From contig NZ_JAAZWC010000009.1 in NCBI RefSeq assembly GCF_013185195.1, forward strand, positions 62,001 through 126,000: DNA of 64,000 bases. The letters run 5' to 3'. The notes below the pieces were generated by a model. The model searched no databases. It had not been told where the DNA came from and worked only from the letters and a program-made list of their open reading frames with translations. Each line of letters opens with the position of its first letter. Position 1 is the first letter of the stretch. Source of the DNA: Saccharibacillus qingshengii (GTDB taxonomy: Bacteria > Bacillota > Bacilli > Paenibacillales > Paenibacillaceae). Below, piece after piece: positions 7,688 to 16,058 of this stretch. A program made the translations under genes and the position numbers.

Positions 7688-10201
7688 ATGAACGAGCTGC
7701 TGGAGCAATTCGCCGCCGCGTACGCGGCGCGGGAAGAAGGGCTTCCGGGCTTCGCGGAAGGGAGGAGCGGCCTGCATTATCCGGCCGCTTTCCTGTTTGT
7801 GGGAGACCGGGCGGCCGAAGCGGCGTCGGCGCTGGCGCGGCTGAATGCGGGCAAATACGATAACGCGGCGGGCATCGCCTATTTCCATGTCGCTTCGTCC
7901 GCGCTGCCGCAGGACGATTTGGATCATCACCGTCAGGCGGTACGTTTCCGCTGGGATGCTTTTGGCGGGCAGGACGCCGAAGAGAATACGCTGCGCCGCG
8001 ATACGCATCGCGCGTTCGTCAACTCGAAAGCGGACCATCTCTACGAACTGAACCGCGCGCTGCGCCGCTCGAGCCGCATGCTGTCCGAGAGCGGCCGGCT
8101 GTTCGCGTCGTTCGACCGGCTGCATCTGTCGGTCGTGACGCATGCGGACGATGTGATGAACGTGCTGACGCCGGAGATCTCGCTGCTGGCCGGCGCGGTG
8201 TTCGGACAGTCGTTCAAGTCCGTGCAGACGGATCTGTACGTGCTCGTCAGCGATCAGGAACAGGCCGATTCGTTCGGCTATTCCAGTTCGGTCGGCGTGT
8301 CGTTCCTACGAGAGCTGGATCTCGTCCAACGTCCGGAATACGCGTTCTCCGCGCCGCTTCAAGTGACGGAGAACCGGCTGACGATCGACGTGAACCACGC
8401 GCCCTCGCCGCTGTTCGATCTCGTCTATCTGCTGTCGGACAAGAACGAACGCGGCATCGCCGCACCGGGCGGGCTGCGCGGGGCATACGAGATTATCTGC
8501 CATGCGCATCTGCTCAAGAACCGCCGCCGCGATTCGAGTTCTTCGGCGGGCAGCGCCGCGGCCGGAGAAGAACAGCCGCTGGAGGGACTCAAGACCGGCG
8601 CCGGGCAGTACAACAATTCGTCGTTCAAAAGCGGGCTGTCGAACGAGTCCGGGCGCCGGGGAATGGCTTCGGGCGGTTTTGCCCGGGTGACCCGGCCGGA
8701 TCGCTCGATCGCGCTGGCCGTGCTGCATTATTTCGCGCGCGGCCTGAACCGCCGTATGCGGGAGATTCCCGAGACGCCGGCGGCCGAGCAGCTGTCGCGC
8801 CTCGAACTGGACCGCCCGCATATGCGCGAGCGCGCCGAGCGCCTGGCGCCGGACGAAGGCAAGCTTGAAGATATGAACGGTATCATGAGTTCATCCGCGA
8901 CGTATTCGTCGATCCGCCGCATGACGCTGGCGGAAGCGGAAGCGGCGCTGTTCGGCTCGGCCGCGGAGAGTTTCTTCCGCGGCAACTTCGAGGCGGAAGC
9001 GCAGCGGCGCTTGGCCGAGGCCGATATCGGCCGGGGCCTGCGGCAGTATGCCGAGCGGGCCGCGGCGGAAGACGCGCGGCACGGGCTGTACCGGATCGCC
9101 GCCTGGAGCGATCCGTCGGAATCCGCGAACGCGGCGCCGTCGGCGCTGCTGGAGAGGATGCGCGAAGCGATGCTGGAGCAGGGCAGCGCCCGGGAAGAGC
9201 TGGAGCAGCTCTACGGCGGCCTTGTCGAAGAGCAGCCGCATAAGAAAGCGCTGCTGCGCGACAGCCAGAATGTGCGGCACTTCGTCCGCTATTTCTTCGA
9301 GCATATCTACGGCCTCAAGCTGCGTATTCTGCGCCTGGAGATGGAGATCGAGCTGTACCGGCGCTACGAAGACGCGCTGTCCGAGCTGCATGTCCGCTAC
9401 AAGGCGATGATTCGCCGCGTGGAGCAGCTCGAAGAGCGGCTGCGCCGCGCCGCCGAATACAGCGCCAAGAGTGCCGACGATTACATCGGCCAGAACCTGA
9501 TGCCGTATTACGAGCGCGTCGTCGATACGCTGATGCGCGATGCGGAAGACCGGCGAGGCCGGGATTATTACTTCGAAGAGCGCCGCCTCGGCGATCTTGC
9601 CGCGCTGATCGCGGAGCGCCCCGAGGACGGGGACGGAACGGCTGCTGGAGAGAGCGCAGGACTTCGCGCAGGAGCAGGCGAAGCCGGACTGCAGCCGATG
9701 AACGCGGGCGAGCACCGGCTGCTTCGGCGGCTGACGGAGCTGTGCACCCGCGAGCTGCTGGGCGCGGATCCTCTTGTGCAGACGTACGAGCAGGAGCTGC
9801 TGCGCCGCGCCAACGTCGCTGTCGAATACGAGAACCGCGAGACGATGACCAAGGAAGATCTGTTCCGCATTCTCTACCGCAAACTCGAAGAACGCGCGGC
9901 GATCAATCTGCGGCTGTTCGACTACACCCAGGAGCACCGCCACGAAGAAAAGTATTTCTTCGGCGACGGCAACGGCGAATTCATGCGCTATGCGCTGAAC
10001 GAGGAAGAGACGTCGCGGATCTACCGCGTCGGCTACGTCCACGAACGCCGCAGCGACGGGGTAGAGAAGCTCAACCTGATGGGCGGCTTCCATATCGAAG
10101 ACTTGATGTACTACCGTAACGGCCGCGTTTATTACGACGCTTATGTAAAAGCGGGGTATCTGTTCCACGCGATCGACGCCAAGCGTCTGCCGGAGATCTG
10201 A
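7688..10201 (+). CDS. Second tubulin-like protein lacking nucleotide-binding motifs
   Basis: 837 residues, starting one base after the tubulin-like gene. By eye it aligns with the neighbour's GTPase domain: here VVTHADDVMNVLTPEISLL (about residue 148) occupies the place of LLTGLSGGTGSGSFLDISYI; FLRELDL matches ALKELDY; PSPLFDLVYLLSDKNE matches PLPPFNLCHLISATNTE; and a segment around SIALAVLHYFARGLNRRM matches the region around TTYLAYRLFQKM. The GGTGSG signature and the GLGGTG loop are both absent, so GTP binding is unlikely. The C-terminal half is long and helical with coiled-coil stretches (LEMEIELYRRYEDALSELH). A pseudo-GTPase partner forming a heteromer with the active tubulin-like protein is the simplest reading, but homology was judged without a profile search. 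Confidence 0.7.
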   Translation: MNELLEQFAAAYAAREEGLPGFAEGRSGLHYPAAFLFVGDRAAEAASALARLNAGKYDNAAGIAYFHVASSALPQDDLDHHRQAVRFRWDAFGGQDAEENTLRRDTHRAFVNSKADHLYELNRALRRSSRMLSESGRLFASFDRLHLSVVTHADDVMNVLTPEISLLAGAVFGQSFKSVQTDLYVLVSDQEQADSFGYSSSVGVSFLRELDLVQRPEYAFSAPLQVTENRLTIDVNHAPSPLFDLVYLLSDKNERGIAAPGGLRGAYEIICHAHLLKNRRRDSSSSAGSAAAGEEQPLEGLKTGAGQYNNSSFKSGLSNESGRRGMASGGFARVTRPDRSIALAVLHYFARGLNRRMREIPETPAAEQLSRLELDRPHMRERAERLAPDEGKLEDMNGIMSSSATYSSIRRMTLAEAEAALFGSAAESFFRGNFEAEAQRRLAEADIGRGLRQYAERAAAEDARHGLYRIAAWSDPSESANAAPSALLERMREAMLEQGSAREELEQLYGGLVEEQPHKKALLRDSQNVRHFVRYFFEHIYGLKLRILRLEMEIELYRRYEDALSELHVRYKAMIRRVEQLEERLRRAAEYSAKSADDYIGQNLMPYYERVVDTLMRDAEDRRGRDYYFEERRLGDLAALIAERPEDGDGTAAGESAGLRAGAGEAGLQPMNAGEHRLLRRLTELCTRELLGADPLVQTYEQELLRRANVAVEYENRETMTKEDLFRILYRKLEERAAINLRLFDYTQEHRHEEKYFFGDGNGEFMRYALNEEETSRIYRVGYVHERRSDGVEKLNLMGGFHIEDLMYYRNGRVYYDAYVKAGYLFHAIDAKRLPEI

Positions 10202-10214
10202 TCGGCCTGATCGG

Positions 10215-10257
10215 CTGCCGGAATGTTTCTTTCGAGTAGACCGGCAGGCGTTTTTTG
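10215..10257 (+). terminator. Intrinsic terminator after the tubulin-like pair
   Basis: CTGCCGG and CCGGCAG arms with a loop of about 19 nt, then GCG and a six-T run. Confidence 0.6.
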
Positions 10258-10381
10258 AAAAGGGGAACGAAATAAATGCGCGGCGGCACTTATTTCGTCG
10301 GGTTTGGGCGTTTGGAGTCTTTTAGCTGCGAGAGAACCGTTATTTGGGCCGCCGCATGCTTTTTACGCCGGATTCGGAGGG

Positions 10382-10405
10382 AATAGCTGCTCGTACGCAG
10401 CTATT
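10382..10405. repeat. Nine-base perfect hairpin AATAGCTGC/GCAGCTATT
   Basis: Perfect dyad with a 6-nt loop in the gene-free stretch 10,258-10,683. A degenerate relative (AAATAGCAG...CGCAGGTAGTT) follows at about 10430-10456. No coding capacity; a dispersed intergenic repeat is possible. Confidence 0.45.
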
Positions 10406-10475
10406 TGTCGAACAGCACCGGTCAGAAGAGAAATAGCAGTTGGTGCGCAGGTAGTTGAAGCTGCGCGGGAAAAAA

Positions 10476-10644
10476 GCCGCTGCCGTCTGCGGCCTGGAAG
10501 TGGCTGCGCCAGCCGCAGCCTATCGATTGGCCCGAAGGGATATTCAATAGGCTTTGCGGGGGAAAGGCCGCTGTCATCTGCGGCCTGAAAGTGGCTGCGC
10601 CAGCCGCAGTCTATCGATTGGCCCGAAGGGATATTCAATAGGCT
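10476..10644 (+). repeat. Two 78-bp direct repeats upstream of the polytopic vWA gene
   Basis: Copies at 10476-10553 and 10567-10644 differ at only about four positions. Each contains an internal dyad (GGCTGCG and the nearby CGCAG run) and the block CGATTGGCCCGAAGGGATA. The second copy ends about 40 bp before the vWA start. Either a recent local duplication or a duplicated regulatory region. Confidence 0.8.
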
Positions 10645-10683
10645 GCGGCGGGTTGCGGCATACATAGAGAGGGGTGAGGAAGG

Positions 10684-12012
10684 ATGCAGCGTAAAATCAA
10701 TGGGCTGCTGCTGGTGTTGGCGCTTGTCGGCGGGGCGGTCGGTTTCGGGATCGGGGAATGGCTGCTGAGCCGTTACGAAGGGGAGATGTCCAGCATTCTG
10801 CTGGTCGGGATCTACTTTGCGGTGCTGGCTTTTTGTATCGGGCTGGGCTGCCTGGTTGCGGAGATGATCTCGCCGAAGCTGAACGGGCGCTCCTGGAGAG
10901 AACGCTACGCGGGAGTGTCGTGGAAGATGCTTGTCCCGGTCACGCTGGCTGCGTTTCTGGCGCTGGGTTCGCTGTTTGAGTTCGTGTACGAACTGGATCT
11001 GGGCGGAGCCAAGCGGATCAACGATATCGTGCTGTTGATCGACAATTCGGGCAGTATGACGGGCGACGAGAAGAGCAAAGGCAACGATCCCGAGAACGAG
11101 CGGTTCACGGCGGCCAAAGAACTGATCGGGCGAATGGACGCGGAGAAGAGAGTGGCCGTGTTTACTTTCGACGAGGTTCCGCAGCTGATCCAGCCGCTGA
11201 CCTCAACGGCGACGGACAGTGCCAAGCAGCAGATTTACGCGAAGATCGATGCGATCCAGCCAACGACTTACAAAACGAAAATCGACCAGGCGCTGACCGG
11301 TACGATGGAGCATATCCGGGAGCAGGGCAATGCGGAGAGCGGCGCGATGGTCATTCTGCTGTCCGACGGCGTGACCGACGTGGATTTGAACGCGGTGGTG
11401 TCCGGGTATCGGGACCAGCGGGTTCCGATCAATGCGATCGCCCTCGGCAACGCGGAAGACCAGACGCTGAACGCCCAAGATCGCGAAGCTTTGGTAGAAG
11501 GATTCCGTCTGCTGGAGAGTTTGTCCGAGCGGACTGGCGGCACCTATACGAATGTCGCCAACGCCGACCAGATCTCGCTGGCGTTCCAGGATATCTACCG
11601 CGATCTGGATGACCATACGCTGCTGACCGAACGTACCGGGGCTCCGGCAGGCAGCACGTATCTGCAAATTTTGCATATCGGTCTGATCCTGCTGCTGGGT
11701 GCCGCACTCGGCATAGCGCTCGGGATCATGTTCGACAATCGGTTCCTCGCCAAAAGCTTCGGTATCGGCGGAGCACTGGCCGGTCTGGCCGCGGGACTGA
11801 TTCTGGAACTCGGACTGCAGGGCGATTCGCTTGGGCATCCGACGGTCAGACTGCTGGCCGATCTGGCCCTGGCCTTGATTATCGCCGTGTTCACGCTGAT
11901 TGTACCGGTCAGCGACCAGCAGCGGCGCGAACGCAGACGCAAAGGCGCGAGCGTATCCAATCCGTCTGCGGGTCTCGGGACACGTCCCGGCGATCGCAGC
12001 AGCGGTTTTTGA
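10684..12012 (+). CDS. Polytopic membrane vWA protein
   Basis: 442 residues. Three hydrophobic helices (about 5-25, 38-60 and 80-98) precede a vWA domain whose metal site is intact: DNSGS near residue 120 and LLSDGVTD near residue 223. Three to four further helices follow (about 320-420), then a short basic tail. The GGTGAGGAAGG leader just before ATG 10684 serves as ribosome-binding site. Unlike the first vWA protein, this domain sits between membrane bundles, so its side of the membrane depends on helix count: three N-terminal helices with a cytoplasmic start would place it outside. It is flanked by the tubulin-like pair and the TRAFAC GTPase genes and probably belongs to the same system. 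Confidence 0.8.
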   Translation: MQRKINGLLLVLALVGGAVGFGIGEWLLSRYEGEMSSILLVGIYFAVLAFCIGLGCLVAEMISPKLNGRSWRERYAGVSWKMLVPVTLAAFLALGSLFEFVYELDLGGAKRINDIVLLIDNSGSMTGDEKSKGNDPENERFTAAKELIGRMDAEKRVAVFTFDEVPQLIQPLTSTATDSAKQQIYAKIDAIQPTTYKTKIDQALTGTMEHIREQGNAESGAMVILLSDGVTDVDLNAVVSGYRDQRVPINAIALGNAEDQTLNAQDREALVEGFRLLESLSERTGGTYTNVANADQISLAFQDIYRDLDDHTLLTERTGAPAGSTYLQILHIGLILLLGAALGIALGIMFDNRFLAKSFGIGGALAGLAAGLILELGLQGDSLGHPTVRLLADLALALIIAVFTLIVPVSDQQRRERRRKGASVSNPSAGLGTRPGDRSSGF

Positions 12013-12270
12013 GTGCCGGATAAGGAAGTCTGAAACCGAGCGGATTCGCAAAAAGAATTCCGGCCGCCGCGCTGACAGACTAAGAGCGGCATGAGAGCCG
12101 GATAGGCCGGCAGGGTTGACGGAAGAGAGGGACGGGTAAAGATATTGAGAGTGATTAAATAGCACACTACCGATAGCGGGAGGCAGCCGAAGGGATTTTT
12201 TGTGAAAAAGATCCTGAATTCCGACCCTGCATCCCGAACCCCAAATCCCAAATCCGAGAGGAAGAATCCC

Positions 12271-13632
12271 ATGACTCAATCCCTACAGCATTCGTTCGAC
12301 ATCCTGTTTATCGGCAGCGGCCAGGCGGCCTGGAACGCAGCGGTGCCGCTTGCCGCGGCAGGCCGGAAGATCGCCGTTATCGAGCGTCACAAGATTGCGG
12401 GCGTCTGCACCAGCTACGGCTGCAATCCGAAGATTATTCTGGACACGCCGATCAAGGTAATGGAAGACGCGCAGCTGTATGGCGGACACGGTCTGGAAAG
12501 CTCTTTTTCGCTCGACTGGTCCAAACTGATGGCGCACAAGAATTCGATTCTTGATCCGCTGCCGGATCTGGTGGAGCAGAGATTGACCGGAGCGGGCGTC
12601 ACGATCGTGCACGGCGAAGCGAAGTTTGCCGATCCGCGTACGGTCGTGGTGGACGGCGTGTCCTATTCGGCGGAAACGATCGTGATCGCGGCGGGTCAGC
12701 GCCCGGCGGAACTGGACATTCCGGGCAGCGAACTGCTGAAGACGAGCGACGATTTCCTGTATCTGCCGGAGCTTCCGCAGCGGATCGTGTTGATCGGCGC
12801 GGGGTACGTGGCGATGGAGCTGGCGTCGATCGCGTCCAAAGCGGGCGCGCATGTCGAAGTCGTCCAGACCTCGAACCAGGCGCTGAACGGATTCCATCAA
12901 CCGTATGCCCAGGCTCTGGTCGAGAAGATGCGGGGCGACGGCGTCGTGTTCCATTTTGAAGACCGGGCGGCAAGTTTGTCCAAGCAGGGCGAAGAGACCG
13001 TGCTCACGACGGAAAAAGGACTTTCGCTGCATGCCGATCTGGTCATTAACGCGACAGGCCGTATTCCGAACACGGATCAATTGGGTCTGGAAGCGGCAGG
13101 CGTCGAATATACCGGCAAAGGCATCGTCGTCGACCGGTATCTGCGTACCTCGCAGCCGAATATCTACGCAAGCGGCGACGTATTGGACAAGAAGCAGCCG
13201 CGCCTGACCCCGACATCCGTATTCGAAGCCAAGTACCTGGCCGCGCTGCTGTCGGGAGCGATCGATGCGCCGATCCAGTATCCGCCGATCGCCACGATCG
13301 CGTTTACCCTGCCGCGGATCTCGCAGATCGGCATCTCGCCGGAAGAAGCGGAGCAGTCCGACGCGTATACGGTGAAGCCGATCGAGCTGGGCAAACAGTG
13401 GGACTTCGCCGGTCGGGGCGATACGGATGCCCATCTGACGCTGGTGTTCGACAAGGACGGCAAACTCGCCGGAGCGGCCGCCTACAGCCGGGAAGCGCTG
13501 GATATCGTCAACGCGCTGACGCCGGTCATCGCGCTCAAGCTGTCGGCGGAGCAGGCAGATCAGCTGGTGTACGCTTTCCCTTCGTTCGAATCGACGATAT
13601 CGGGTCTGCTGCGTCAGGGACAAACGAAGTAA
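12271..13632 (+). CDS. FAD-dependent class I pyridine nucleotide-disulfide oxidoreductase homologue
   Basis: 453 residues. FAD-binding GSGQAAW near residue 14; a redox-type CTSYGC (C-x4-C) near residue 45 at the position of the active-site disulfide of dihydrolipoamide dehydrogenase and mercuric reductase; a second Rossmann motif GAGYVAMELA for NAD(P)H near residue 184; and the second FAD motif YASGDV near residue 295. The C-terminal dimerisation domain lacks the catalytic His-Glu pair: the usual HPTxSE segment reads FPSFES. ATG 12271 with GAGAGGAAG upstream was preferred to a GTG at 12202 that would add a low-quality extension. It probably oxidises NAD(P)H, but the substrate is unknown. It may be a passenger within the locus. 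Confidence 0.8.
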   Translation: MTQSLQHSFDILFIGSGQAAWNAAVPLAAAGRKIAVIERHKIAGVCTSYGCNPKIILDTPIKVMEDAQLYGGHGLESSFSLDWSKLMAHKNSILDPLPDLVEQRLTGAGVTIVHGEAKFADPRTVVVDGVSYSAETIVIAAGQRPAELDIPGSELLKTSDDFLYLPELPQRIVLIGAGYVAMELASIASKAGAHVEVVQTSNQALNGFHQPYAQALVEKMRGDGVVFHFEDRAASLSKQGEETVLTTEKGLSLHADLVINATGRIPNTDQLGLEAAGVEYTGKGIVVDRYLRTSQPNIYASGDVLDKKQPRLTPTSVFEAKYLAALLSGAIDAPIQYPPIATIAFTLPRISQIGISPEEAEQSDAYTVKPIELGKQWDFAGRGDTDAHLTLVFDKDGKLAGAAAYSREALDIVNALTPVIALKLSAEQADQLVYAFPSFESTISGLLRQGQTK

Positions 13633-13704
13633 CGAGTCCAGAGTCGGCCGGGATGTCTGATAGAACGGCACGCAGGAAGTTTGAAAAAGAAAGCGTAAAA
13701 AGAG

Positions 13705-13748
13705 AAGGAGGCCGATGGAGCGACAGGTGTATCGGCCTCCTTTTTTGC
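13705..13748 (+). terminator. Strong intrinsic terminator after the oxidoreductase
   Basis: AAGGAGGCCGAT pairs perfectly with ATCGGCCTCCTT, 14-nt loop, followed by T6. Confidence 0.88.
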
Positions 13749-14061
13749 TCTGCTTGAGCCCGCCTATCAGGCTGTGGGGAAGACGCGGTATGGCGAAAAC
13801 GGATGTCGGCCGATTGTACGGATTCCCCGGCTGGAGGCGGGGGCCGCAAGCAGACGGCTGTGTTATAATGGGAGAAGCTGTGAAGATTGAAGAAAGCCGT
13901 TCGGGAGCCGGAATTGCGACTGCCGGAACCGGCGTGGCAAGGCATGAATAGAAGGACGATTTCGAACAGGGAAACCGGAGCGGATAACGGTCGAGCCGAC
14001 GTTTGGCGCAGGAATCTCCGTCTCTCGAAATTGTTCCAAGTCGACGAAGGAGGCATCCGGG

Positions 14062-14733
14062 ATGCGGTTTATCGAAGCGGGTCCGGAATCGCCGGTCATC
14101 CGCGAACTGACGCGCCGCGTCAGCGGCGACGTCTGCACGCTGCAGTGGCAGTGGCCGTCGGGCGCGGATTCGGTCTATATCGGCCGAAGGGCGCTCGACG
14201 CCGATCTTTCCGGCGCAGGCGGAACCCCGCCCGCGCCGGAACGCAGCTTCAGCCCCGATCCGTCCGGGCTGAAGCTGTATACGCGGGAAGAATACAAAGC
14301 GGCGGCCGGTTATCGCGATCGTCTGGACGGGATCGGCCGGTTTGCGTATACCGTATACGCGGTGGTCCCGGGCGCCGGCGAACCGGTGCTGGTCCGCCAG
14401 CCGGACGGTTCCAATACGATCGAGACGCCGGCCGGCCGCGCGAAGATTCGCTGCTCCGTCCGGGAGAAAAAAGCGCTGTTTCGTCCGTACAAATCGGTGC
14501 GTATCGAAATTTCCTGCGAGGTGCCGCTGGGCGAAGACGTACTCTGCTATGTCAAAAAAAGCGGCGCTTATCCGACCGGTCCGCAGGACGGCACGGTGTA
14601 TCCGTTCGGGACCCCGTTCCCGGCCGGCCGCACCAGTCTGCCGGAGATCGAAGTGGGCAAGAACGATTTTGTGCGGGTGTTTTTTACGGATGGGAAAAAG
14701 TATGGGCTCTTGTATGAACTGCTGCCGGAATAA
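14062..14733 (+). CDS. Beta-rich protein of unknown function encoded before the TRAFAC GTPase
   Basis: 223 residues, no signal peptide or membrane segment. Alternating hydrophobic/polar stretches (VCTLQWQWPSGADSVYI, KSVRIEISCEV, DFVRVFFTDGKKYGLLYEL) suggest a beta-sandwich of two fibronectin-III-like units. The start has an ideal GAAGGAGG site. It lies 65 bp ahead of the GTPase gene on the same strand with no obvious terminator between, so they probably share a transcript. Family not recognised; an adaptor or substrate-recognition role would be a guess. Confidence 0.65.
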   Translation: MRFIEAGPESPVIRELTRRVSGDVCTLQWQWPSGADSVYIGRRALDADLSGAGGTPPAPERSFSPDPSGLKLYTREEYKAAAGYRDRLDGIGRFAYTVYAVVPGAGEPVLVRQPDGSNTIETPAGRAKIRCSVREKKALFRPYKSVRIEISCEVPLGEDVLCYVKKSGAYPTGPQDGTVYPFGTPFPAGRTSLPEIEVGKNDFVRVFFTDGKKYGLLYELLPE

Positions 14734-14798
14734 GCGCAGTTTACCTTGGGAATCATGCAGATCGCGATCCAACCAATAAGGAGTCAGGGGGAACGGCG

Positions 14799-16055
14799 AT
14801 GAGCTTTTTTAGCCGATTCAAAAGAAAGCCGCAGGAAGAACCGAGGCCGCTGTTTTACGATATCGTCTGTCCGTACTGCTTCAGCAAGTTCTCGCCGGAA
14901 GAAGTCGTCTTCCGCGCTTCGCATCATCGCGAGGACGACGAAGATTTCGCGCTGCGCGAAGACGCGCCGCTGAACCGGTACCGGGAGCGGTTCGGTCTCG
15001 ATACGGTGTACGACATGGAAGCGATTCTGAATCCGCAGGATATTTTGCCGGAACATCGCACGTACACGGACAATGTCCTCACTTCGCTGACGGACCGCTA
15101 CGGCGAGACGACGCGCAGACGGCTGTGCCCGCACTGCCACAACGAGCTGCCGGTGACGGCGGGCAAGGTGCCGAGCAACATCATCTCGATCGTCGGCGCG
15201 TCGCAGGTCGGCAAGTCCGTCTACATGACGTCGCTGATCCATACGCTGCAGCAGACGACGGCCGACCGGTTCGACGCCGCGTGCATGCCGCTTAACGCGG
15301 AGATCAGCCGCAAGTTCCGCATGAATTACGAAGATCCGCTGTTCGAACGCGGCGACTTGCTCGCATCTACGCAGAAAGAGCGGATGCAGGAGCCGTTCAT
15401 TTTCCAATTCGTGTTCAAAGACGACAAGAAACCTCCGCTGACGCTCGTCTTTTTCGACGTGGCGGGCGAAGGTATGGTGGACGAAGAATACATGAACCTG
15501 CACGGGCGGCATATCCGCAACTCGGCGGGCATCCTGTTCATGGTCGATCCGCTGCAGATCCGTTCGATCCGCGAGCGGATCCGGATCATGCTGGGCGACA
15601 AACCGGGCGAATGGACCAACCGTTACGACGAGCCGCGCGACGTGGTGCTCACCATGTTCAGCGACTTCATTTCGCATCAGGAAAAAGGCAAAACGGATAT
15701 TCCGACCGCGGTCGTGCTGACCAAAAGCGATATGCTGCGCGCACTTGCGGACGAAGGCGGCGACTACATACGTCCCAACAGCAATGTGTTCAACAATATG
15801 GAGCACAACGACTACTTCGACCTGACCGAATTCGGCAATATCGACGGCGAAGTGCGGCGCTTTATCGAAAAAGTGGACCGGCCGTTCAAAGGCACGATGG
15901 ATGTGTACTTTAACGAAACCGGGTATTTTGCGGTGTCGGCGCTCGGCAGCAATCCGGTGGACCAGAAGATTCAGGGCGTTGTCAGCCCGATCCGGGTCGA
16001 CGAACCGTTTATCTGGCTGCTGTACAAGCTGAAATATATCGAGGGGAGAGAATAA
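14799..16055 (+). CDS. Zinc-ribbon TRAFAC-class GTPase of the tubulin/vWA system
   Basis: 418 residues. An N-terminal split zinc ribbon (CPYC near residue 24, CPHC near 110) leads into a P-loop GTPase: G1 GASQVGKS near residue 132, G3 FFDVAGEG near 219, and G4 VLTKSD near 306. The G4 motif gives guanine specificity. The double-CxxC GTPase resembles the DO-GTPase group predicted in bacterial NTPase-based systems, and a distinct GTPase is a defining partner of the FtsZ-like/vWA genes. No transmembrane helix. The next gene, a GAP1-like protein, starts three bases after the stop. Regulatory exchange between the two is likely from the family pairing but not shown here. Confidence 0.85.
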   Translation: MSFFSRFKRKPQEEPRPLFYDIVCPYCFSKFSPEEVVFRASHHREDDEDFALREDAPLNRYRERFGLDTVYDMEAILNPQDILPEHRTYTDNVLTSLTDRYGETTRRRLCPHCHNELPVTAGKVPSNIISIVGASQVGKSVYMTSLIHTLQQTTADRFDAACMPLNAEISRKFRMNYEDPLFERGDLLASTQKERMQEPFIFQFVFKDDKKPPLTLVFFDVAGEGMVDEEYMNLHGRHIRNSAGILFMVDPLQIRSIRERIRIMLGDKPGEWTNRYDEPRDVVLTMFSDFISHQEKGKTDIPTAVVLTKSDMLRALADEGGDYIRPNSNVFNNMEHNDYFDLTEFGNIDGEVRRFIEKVDRPFKGTMDVYFNETGYFAVSALGSNPVDQKIQGVVSPIRVDEPFIWLLYKLKYIEGRE

Positions 16056-16058
16056 AAC

